From GCA-2705995 sp965661625 (GTDB lineage: Bacteria; Bacteroidota; Bacteroidia; Flavobacteriales_G; Salibacteraceae), in NCBI GenBank assembly GCA_965661625.1, contig CBFIEM010000022.1, positions 1 through 21,725 of the forward strand: DNA of 21,725 nt, read 5' to 3'. Of the stretch, positions 1 through 5,469 are shown piece by piece. The notes beneath the pieces are model-generated. The model saw only the letters and a list, made by a program, of their open reading frames with translations, was not told the DNA's origin and did not search any database. Made by a program: the position numbers and the translations under genes. The first letter of the stretch is position 1, and each line of letters begins with the position of its first letter.

Positions 1-240
1 GCTGGCCCCACCCCAGTTGAAAGCGAGGTTGAATCCCGACTGCATGAAGGGGTTGTCTTTTTCCTTAACGTGGATGAGGGCATCAATTTCGTAGGTGTCT
101 GTTGAGTAGCGGTTGAGGATATAGGCACATACCAGTCCTAACCCAGCTGTAACAACCAATATTTTCCATAAGCCCAATATGCGAAACAAGAGGGCTTTGA
201 TGTCAATGCTTTCTTCTTCTTGATGCTGGTGCTGTTCCAT
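1..240 (-). CDS. Wzz/GumC-type polysaccharide co-polymerase, N-terminal fragment
   Basis: The reading frame opens with ATG at 240 and runs off the left edge, so only about 80 N-terminal residues are visible. They show an acidic/His-rich cytoplasmic start (MEQHQHQEEE), an amphipathic stretch, then a hydrophobic membrane segment (ILVVTAGLGLVCAYIL, about residues 31-46) followed by YEIDALIHVKEKDNP. This arrangement is typical of the first membrane helix and start of the periplasmic Wzz domain in chain-length determinants and tyrosine-kinase co-polymerases, which control capsule or exopolysaccharide chain length at the inner membrane. The ATG starts one base after the stop of the Wza-like gene (TAA-T-ATG), so the two are almost certainly co-transcribed and act in the same export complex. 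Whether a C-terminal BY-kinase domain is present cannot be seen. The family is inferred from context plus topology rather than from a diagnostic motif. Confidence 0.72.
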   Translation of the reverse strand, partial: MEQHQHQEEESIDIKALLFRILGLWKILVVTAGLGLVCAYILNRYSTDTYEIDALIHVKEKDNPFMQSGFNLAFNWGGAS

Positions 241-241
241 A

Positions 242-1054
242 TTAATTGTTTAATCCTTGAATGGCAAGAATGAGGGCAAGGGATGTCGATACAACAGATA
301 TTACCGTGGTGAGGGTCTGAGCACCTGTAACGCCTAATCCATACGATTTTTGCTTCAACGGCTCTACGTAAATTACGTCGTTGGGTTGAATGAAGTAATA
401 GGGTGAGCTCACAATGCTTTGATCCAGTAGGTTAATTTCGTGAATGCGCGTTCCATCTGGATATTGGCGAATAAGTTTGATATCGTCCCGCGAAGCAACC
501 ATGTTTAGGTCGCCAGCGTTTGCAATGGCTTCAAAAATAGTTGCTTGATTTTGAAGGATAACGTATTTCCCAGGGCGGTTGAATTCACCTAAGGCCGAGT
601 AACGCAGTCCGCCAAGTTTAACGGTTAAATAGTACTTTGAAAAGTATTGTTGTACTTTTTTGTCAATACTCAGTTTGGCTTCTGCGATGGTCATTCCTTC
701 AACCTGAACGGCACCTACAACGGGCAAATTAATGACTCCCTCCCCATTGATGGAATAACCGGTCATGTAGTACAAGTCGCCACCACTCTGAACTCCAGCT
801 TGTGCAGCTTGCTGCGATTGAGTTGTGCTTCCATTAAACATTTCATTCACTTCTGGAACAAGTGAAACAATTTTCACATCGATGATGTCATTTTCTTGTA
901 AGCGGTAATCGGTCTTTTGATATCCGTAGACCTTTGAGGTGTCATTTACTTGATCTTCGGCTGCTTGTAAGTAGACCATTTTGCGTCTTGGCACACATGA
1001 AGTGACGAACACCACAGTAAGTAGCGCCAAGAGTAGAACGCGGAGGTAGGACAT
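242..1054 (-). CDS. Wza-like outer-membrane polysaccharide export lipoprotein
   Basis: This 270-residue protein is a polysaccharide biosynthesis/export (Wza/BexD, Poly_export) lipoprotein that should form the outer-membrane translocon for capsule or exopolysaccharide. A lipoprotein signal peptide ends in VTSC (lipid Cys20). After it come a Poly_export segment (about YRLQENDIIDVKIVS, then INLPVVGAVQVEGMTIAEAK) and an SLBB-like segment (VILQNQATIFEAIANAGDL), followed by NDVIYVEPLK and a C-terminal hydrophobic stretch (TTVISVVSTSLALILAI), as is usual for the short Bacteroidota versions. I chose ATG at 1054. The frame could be extended to a TTG at 1078, but that TTG is the end of a TATCTTTG -7 promoter element, so it would lie upstream of the transcript. 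Residues after the lipid Cys (VPRRK) are basic, unlike a surface-export signal, which fits a periplasm-facing anchor. It is followed directly by the co-polymerase gene. Confidence 0.88.
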   Translation of the reverse strand: MSYLRVLLLALLTVVFVTSCVPRRKMVYLQAAEDQVNDTSKVYGYQKTDYRLQENDIIDVKIVSLVPEVNEMFNGSTTQSQQAAQAGVQSGGDLYYMTGYSINGEGVINLPVVGAVQVEGMTIAEAKLSIDKKVQQYFSKYYLTVKLGGLRYSALGEFNRPGKYVILQNQATIFEAIANAGDLNMVASRDDIKLIRQYPDGTRIHEINLLDQSIVSSPYYFIQPNDVIYVEPLKQKSYGLGVTGAQTLTTVISVVSTSLALILAIQGLNN

Positions 1055-1075
1055 AATTGATGTTTTCAATGCCGG

Positions 1076-1104
1076 CAAAGATAGTGAAAAGTGTTTCGGA
1101 ATAA
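1076..1104 (-). promoter_or_regulatory. Bacteroidota-type promoter of the polysaccharide export operon
   Basis: On the minus strand a perfect TAnnTTTG -7 element (TATCTTTG, 1083-1076) lies 22 bases before the ATG at 1054. At 18-base spacing a TTA (1104-1102) stands in place of the usual TTG -33 element. The position implies a leader of only about 10-17 bases and argues against the upstream TTG start. Confidence 0.55.
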
Positions 1105-1307
1105 GCTAGCCTTTTTCCATGGGATTGCTTACTTGATTTTTGGATATAAACTAATCGTGTTCCAACGGCTTTCATAAAGCTCATTTCCACAATCGGATCG
1201 ATTTGCTCAATGGGCCTCCTCAACACAGGAACATATGCGAATAGCCAACACCGTTTTTAACCACCGGCTCTATGAAAAACCCGTACATCTTGAGCCGCTA
1301 GCCGCTC

Positions 1308-1385
1308 CGGTATGAAGGATCGTCCAGCGAAAGACTTTTTTGTTTCGTTTTTTGGTCTTTCAAAAAATGAAACGGGATAAAAAGC
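1308..1385 (+). repeat. 78-base direct repeat, copy 1, with T-rich hairpin
   Basis: This copy matches 1712-1789 at 73 of 78 positions without gaps, at a constant offset of 404 bases. Its 3' half forms a hairpin: GTTTCGTTTTTTG pairs with CAAAAAATGAAAC through 13 positions (one G-T wobble) around a 6-base loop GTCTTT. An overlapping alternative stem is GAAAGAC/GTCTTTC with a 19-base loop, so the two folds are mutually exclusive. There is no T-tail after the stem on either strand, so it is not a standard terminator. Confidence 0.8.
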
Positions 1386-1559
1386 AACGAAAAGCTAAAC
1401 GTCTCCCTTAAAAAACAGGAACCTACCCTTCAAGGTGTTCTAAGCAAAATTACGCTCCGCCCTAAACATTAAGCCATCAACCCGTTAAAAACCTCAACCA
1501 AAGCACGCACTCAACAAGCCAATTACCAACCCCTTAAAGCTTATCGTCTATGCACATCA

Positions 1560-1670
1560 CGCCTAAGCGCTGGTTCTGGAAAAGCGTTGGCCCCGCTGGA
1601 CGCCGGGCCAGGGTAAAGGCAGAGAATGGCGGTTGCGTGAAATGGACAACGGGCAGTACGCTGTTAGGCG
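1560..1670 (+). repeat. Segment with attC-like inverted ends
   Basis: The segment begins CGCCTAAGCGCTGG and ends CAGTACGCTGTTAGGCG. The outer 7 bases (CGCCTAA / TTAGGCG) are exact inverted repeats, and the inner parts (GCGCTGG versus the complement of CAGTACGC) pair imperfectly. The right end contains GTTAGGC, which fits the GTTRRRY core of an integron attC site. The left end has GCCTAAG where RYYYAAC is expected, so it is not canonical. A GGCCC...GGGCC hairpin lies inside at about 1589-1609. The 111-base length is within the attC range. No integrase or cassette array is visible, so this may be a degenerate site or an unrelated dispersed repeat. Confidence 0.3.
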
Positions 1671-1711
1671 CTAGCCTCCAACGCGTTGATCCATTTAGCA
1701 ACAAGCCAGTG

Positions 1712-1789
1712 CGGGATGAAGGATCGTTCAGCGAAAGACTTTTTTGCTTCGTTTTTTGGTCTTTCAAAAAATGAAACGAGTTAAAAAGC
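1712..1789 (+). repeat. 78-base direct repeat, copy 2
   Basis: This is the second copy of the repeat at 1308-1385, with five substitutions. One (GCTTC instead of GTTTC) breaks a pair in the long hairpin stem, while the GAAAGAC/GTCTTTC alternative stem is fully kept in both copies. It lies 54 bases beyond the stop codon of the aminopeptidase P gene, on the 3' side of that gene. Confidence 0.8.
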
Positions 1790-1842
1790 GCAGTCTGGTT
1801 TTATGTATTCAACTAAAATTCAACAGTCAACAGCCCTAAACC

Positions 1843-3132
1843 CTACGCATGCATAATATCCTCAATCTCATCAGCTTCAATTGGAATGTTCTGCATCAAG
1901 TTGATGTTCTGATCAGGAGCAAGTAAAATATCATCTTCTAACCGGATACCGAAACCTTCTTTCGGAATATATATCCCAGGCTCTACCGTGAATACGCTAT
2001 TTTCAGGAATTGGTCCATTCCAAGTGCCCACATCATGCGTGTCTAAACCAATGTAATGTGAAGTGCCGTGCATGAAATACTTTTTGTACGCTGGCCAAGC
2101 GGGATCTTCATTGGCCACATCTTGCTTGTCGAGTAGCTTTAGGTCGATCAAGGCACTTGTCATCATATTACCTACTTCTTTGTGGTAAGCGTCTAACGTA
2201 ATGCCCGGGCGCAAGATGTTGGTAGCGTCACGCTTTACCTTTAGCACTGCATTGTAAACGGCTTTTTGACGGTCACTGTATGTTCCGCTTACAGGAATTG
2301 TACGGGTGAGGTCTGAAGCGTAATTAGCATATTCAGCGCCAAAATCCATGAGGATAAGGTCTCCTGCTTGACACTGTTGGTTGTTTTCAATGTAATGCAA
2401 TACATTGGCATTGTTTCCTGAAGCAATAATGGGCGTATACGCAAATCCGCGTGAGCGATTACGTAGAAACTCATGCATAATTTCAGCTTCAATTTCATAT
2501 TCCCAAACCCCCGGTTTAACGAAGTCCAAGACCCTGCGAACACCTTTTTCAGTAATATCACAAGCTTGCTGCATCAAAGCGATTTCAATGGGGTGCTTTA
2601 CGCTACGAATGGTGTGCATAATCGGAGCAGCGCGCTTGTACGTATGATGTGGAAATTGTGCCTTGAGTGCTTTATTGAGTCGGTCTTGACGCATTTCCAT
2701 GCTATTGGGAGCGCGCAAGTGTTCATTGGAATTGAGGTAAACAGTTTGGGCATCCATCATGAATTTAGGCAAGGTGCTGGTGTACGAATCCGTCCAGAAT
2801 ACCGTGCGAATACCCGCTACTTCGAGCGCTTTTGCTTTGGTTAATTTCTCGCCTTCCCAAACAGCAATGTGCTCATTGGTTTCACGTAAAAACAATACTT
2901 CACGCATGGTAGGATCAACATGGTCGGGTGCTAAAACCAATACACTTTCTTCTTGATCTACTCCCGACAAATGAAAGATATCGCGATGCTGAGTAAAGGG
3001 CATGGTGCTGTCGGCTCCCGTTTCAAATACATCGTTCGAATGAAAGATAGCTACACTGTTTGGCTCCATTTGAGCCATAAAGCGTTTGCGGTTGTGGATA
3101 AATAATTCGTTGTTGATTTGTGCGTACTTCAT
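1843..3132 (-). CDS. pepP: Xaa-Pro aminopeptidase (aminopeptidase P, M24B)
   Basis: A 429-residue cytosolic metallopeptidase that removes an N-terminal residue preceding proline. An AMP_N-type N-terminal domain (about residues 1-130, including FLREtneH and HLSGV) precedes a pita-bread catalytic domain. All five metal ligands are visible: Asp263 and Asp274 (DFGAEYANYASD), His359 (GTSHYIGLDTHD), Glu384 (VEPGIYI) and Glu399 (RLEDDILL). The length is normal for the family. I chose ATG at 3132 (MKYAQINNELF). The frame continues upstream to 3183, but a promoter-like pair (CAA/TTG at 3183-3181 and CACCTTTG at 3160-3153) sits in that extension. It lies 145 bases beyond the NHL lipoprotein gene on the same strand and probably has its own promoter. 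Nothing links it functionally to the secreted cluster. Confidence 0.93.
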   Translation of the reverse strand: MKYAQINNELFIHNRKRFMAQMEPNSVAIFHSNDVFETGADSTMPFTQHRDIFHLSGVDQEESVLVLAPDHVDPTMREVLFLRETNEHIAVWEGEKLTKAKALEVAGIRTVFWTDSYTSTLPKFMMDAQTVYLNSNEHLRAPNSMEMRQDRLNKALKAQFPHHTYKRAAPIMHTIRSVKHPIEIALMQQACDITEKGVRRVLDFVKPGVWEYEIEAEIMHEFLRNRSRGFAYTPIIASGNNANVLHYIENNQQCQAGDLILMDFGAEYANYASDLTRTIPVSGTYSDRQKAVYNAVLKVKRDATNILRPGITLDAYHKEVGNMMTSALIDLKLLDKQDVANEDPAWPAYKKYFMHGTSHYIGLDTHDVGTWNGPIPENSVFTVEPGIYIPKEGFGIRLEDDILLAPDQNINLMQNIPIEADEIEDIMHA

Positions 3133-3152
3133 GGTGTGCAATTGAATTTGTA

Positions 3153-3183
3153 CAAAGGTGACGGTTATGCGGGAAGAATGCAA
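3153..3183 (-). promoter_or_regulatory. Probable promoter of the aminopeptidase P gene
   Basis: On the minus strand TTG (3183-3181) is followed after 20 bases by CACCTTTG (3160-3153), which differs from the TAnnTTTG consensus only at the first base. It lies 20 bases before the ATG at 3132. Confidence 0.4.
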
Positions 3184-3277
3184 CTAAAGCGAGCCATCAA
3201 TCCATTGGGCGCAGACCTATTCATGCGCACTGAAGTGACCTTTGGCTTGTGCGAATCCAGGTGGCTAGGTACCGGAA

Positions 3278-4468
3278 TTAATCAAAGTCTGTTGTTAAAC
3301 GGTACCGCATTACGCGGCCATTCCCTGAATCTGCGATGTACAAGATTTGATTTTTATAAGCCACCGCGCGCGGATTGCGTAATTGTGTAGCACCAACTCC
3401 GGTGCCTCCAAACGATACGTTGATGTATTTTTTTGATTGGGCTCCAGCGGGAGGTGGAACGCCTTCCAAACCGGTAAATGTAAATTGGAAGAGTGAATCT
3501 TTGGCAAGGTCTACAATGAAGATGAAATTTGTTCCATCACCGGTGATGGTGACATCAACAGGACGTTCAAATTTATTCAAGTCAGAGATAAAGCTGTCCG
3601 ATAATTCAGGGTCTAAAGGTCCCAATGCGCGTGGATTGTACGTTACCCCATTTTCTGTTTCTATCCGATCAATAGCGCGCACTTTTACAGGTTCGAGGGG
3701 ATCTTGACTAATGGTGAGGAAGTCGCGTGATTCAACGGTGCTAATTTGCGGTGGCTGCAGGGTTGTTGTAATCCCCGACGGATCCCTGAAATAATGCTTG
3801 AATGTTCCTCCAGTGGTGTTTACCACGATGTAATTTTGATATTCATCGTTATTATTGAAGGCCAATACAGCTTGATCTGGAGGAAGGGCAGTAAGCTCGT
3901 TGTTGTTTTTAGGCCCCGTACGGGTTACGTAAAAATCATTGTCTTCAATTACTGCAATGCCAGTGAAGTTAACGCCAATGGTATCTGATTCTGAAAAGGC
4001 AGATTTATAATAAAAGGGGTGAATGATTTCATGCGTAATCTCACCGAAACGAATACCATAACCCAGGGGTCCCTGTAAGTTGATGCGATAAATACAAGGA
4101 AGGGTGTAATTGATGCCTACGATTACCGTGTCTTTGGTACCCAATGCAATCAGATCTAGGGAACGATCTTGTGCAATGGTGTGCACCCCAGGGACGGACA
4201 TTGCCCCCAAAATTTTACCCGATTCATCCAGGGCAATAACCTCTTCAGTTCCACCATCAACTACGTACATCAACTCATCAAAACCAGTAATTACGTCGAT
4301 GGGTTTTACAAATTGATCTAGGATTGGAAGTATCGGAACATAAGCTGCCTGACGAACTTGAAATTCGGGAATTTCAATAAAATCGATGTCGGTTTTGTCT
4401 CCAAAATAGCCCTCGCACCCTGCGAGAAGCATAACCAAGGGAAGTGCAAGTTGATACCACTGTTTCAT
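3278..4468 (-). CDS. NHL-repeat beta-propeller lipoprotein
   Basis: A 396-residue predicted lipoprotein (signal peptide ending LLAGC, lipid Cys18). At least three NHL-like blades can be recognised: PIDVITGFDELMYVVDGGTE near residues 57-80, PVDVTITGDGTNFIFIVDLA near 300, and a textbook C-terminal blade, NPRAVAYKNQILYIADSGNG followed by RVMRYRL. NHL propellers usually bind protein, glycan or nucleic-acid ligands and carry no catalysis. The residues after Cys (EGYFGDKTD) are not a clear surface-export signal. Its ATG overlaps the stop of the PorV/PorQ-like gene (ATGA, 4 bases), showing translational coupling, and it is the last gene of the secreted/envelope block. The ligand cannot be deduced. 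An alternative reading is a general six-bladed propeller scaffold. Confidence 0.78.
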   Translation of the reverse strand: MKQWYQLALPLVMLLAGCEGYFGDKTDIDFIEIPEFQVRQAAYVPILPILDQFVKPIDVITGFDELMYVVDGGTEEVIALDESGKILGAMSVPGVHTIAQDRSLDLIALGTKDTVIVGINYTLPCIYRINLQGPLGYGIRFGEITHEIIHPFYYKSAFSESDTIGVNFTGIAVIEDNDFYVTRTGPKNNNELTALPPDQAVLAFNNNDEYQNYIVVNTTGGTFKHYFRDPSGITTTLQPPQISTVESRDFLTISQDPLEPVKVRAIDRIETENGVTYNPRALGPLDPELSDSFISDLNKFERPVDVTITGDGTNFIFIVDLAKDSLFQFTFTGLEGVPPPAGAQSKKYINVSFGGTGVGATQLRNPRAVAYKNQILYIADSGNGRVMRYRLTTDFD

Positions 4469-5469
4469 CGTTCCATCTTATTAATTGAAAAACTCAAACT
4501 CAAGCTGTGCTGAACGCCCAAAAAGTTTGTTGGGTTGGCGGCATAAGCAATACGGAAGGGATGGGCTCCTACCTGATGGCGAACGCCAACACCAAATGTT
4601 GGCCACGATTGACCGGCAACATTGAGTTTATATCCGCCGCGAAGAAAGAACAAATCGCGGTAGTCGAACTCTGCACCAATGCGGTAATTTTCAGCATTAT
4701 CACTGGGGTGATTCAGTTCAAAACTAACCAGCAACGCGTAATTGTCAGTTTTGTATGGTACCATACTCGCTCCCAGTTTAAATATGGTTGGGATGGTGTA
4801 GTTATCTGTACTTGGATTTCCTACACGGTTAAACGTAACCTCGAGGTCGTCTCCACTAAGTGAGGAGTTGCCGCCAAAATTCTGGAGTACCACTGCAAAG
4901 TTGAGGTCCTTAAAATCAGTTGAATATAAGAAGCCGAGGTCAGCTGCAACGGTGTGATTGTTATATTGAGCGAGTTGTTCATATACGTGTTTTAGGGTGA
5001 TCCCAAATGAGAACATGTCAGACAGTTTCTTGGCATAAGTCAATCCACTTGCAATGTTCGTTGCATAGAAACGCTGTCCAGTACCAAGGGGTTGAAACTC
5101 CGTGCGGACTTCCATCTCGCCAGAGCTCAAGGTGTTCACTGAAAGGCCAAAAGCTCCTCCTGAACCGGTTGGTAGAACGGCCCCAAGAAATGCTTGGTTA
5201 ACGCCTGCACCAAGGAAGTGGTTGGAAGTTGCAATGCCAAACGATGATTGAGAAGCGATTCCTGCGGGATTCGTATACAAGGAGAGGACTTCACCATCTA
5301 GTGCAACACTTGAACCGCCCATTGCTAGGCTGCGCGGGTTCATGTCGGTCTTTAAATACCCAAGGGTAGAAAGGCCTGCACGTTGCCCACCAAAATTGGG
5401 CAATACTTGAGCTGATGCCAGTGCTGGCAGTAATGCAAGTGTAATGAGTATGTAGACAAGTTGCTTCAT
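4465..5469 (-). CDS. PorV/PorQ-family outer-membrane beta-barrel
   Basis: This 334-residue outer-membrane protein has a cleavable signal peptide (MKQLVYILITLALLPALASAQ), then the family-typical segment NPRSLAMGGSSVAL...LYTNPAGIA (about 45-75), and repeated amphipathic beta strands ending in LSLSFSI. It fits the FadL-like PorV/PorQ (UPF0164) family. The classical PorV is a T9SS component that shuttles cargo from the translocon to the attachment complex; PorQ and many paralogues are clustered with individual cargo genes. Here the ATG overlaps the TonB receptor stop (TAATG) and the downstream NHL gene by ATGA, so it is tightly coupled to both. Its length is closer to PorQ than to the roughly 390-residue PorV. 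I infer a cluster-specific accessory, not the core PorV of the cell, because no other T9SS core gene is nearby. Confidence 0.82.
   Translation of the reverse strand: MKQLVYILITLALLPALASAQVLPNFGGQRAGLSTLGYLKTDMNPRSLAMGGSSVALDGEVLSLYTNPAGIASQSSFGIATSNHFLGAGVNQAFLGAVLPTGSGGAFGLSVNTLSSGEMEVRTEFQPLGTGQRFYATNIASGLTYAKKLSDMFSFGITLKHVYEQLAQYNNHTVAADLGFLYSTDFKDLNFAVVLQNFGGNSSLSGDDLEVTFNRVGNPSTDNYTIPTIFKLGASMVPYKTDNYALLVSFELNHPSDNAENYRIGAEFDYRDLFFLRGGYKLNVAGQSWPTFGVGVRHQVGAHPFRIAYAANPTNFLGVQHSLSLSFSINKMER

Larger units (their letters stand above)
1084..1842. other. 759-base gene-free region with repeats
   Basis: No convincing gene is present between the polysaccharide export promoter and the aminopeptidase stop. 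Short open frames exist on both strands (for example 1534-1774), but they run through repeat DNA and match no family I recognise. The contents are two copies of a 78-base repeat (1308-1385 and 1712-1789), a 111-base segment with inverted ends (1560-1670), and GCTAGC-containing spots at 1105, 1298 and 1670. The stretch 1386-1559 is A/C-rich on the plus strand with nothing I can name. Confidence 0.7.

Noticed and set aside
942..1226. Open frame of 94 codons on the minus strand overlapping the Wza-like gene start
   Set aside because: It begins with GTG, overlaps the real gene out of frame and covers its promoter; it matches no family I know.
1534..1774. Overlapping open frames on both strands in the repeat region
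   Set aside because: They run through the attC-like segment and copy 2 of the repeat, lack promoter or start signals and exist on both strands at once, as expected of structured repeat DNA.
1712..1789. Repeat copy 2 as terminator of the aminopeptidase P gene
   Set aside because: On the minus strand the hairpin is followed by an A-run, not a T-run, and the same element occurs at 1308 away from any gene end.
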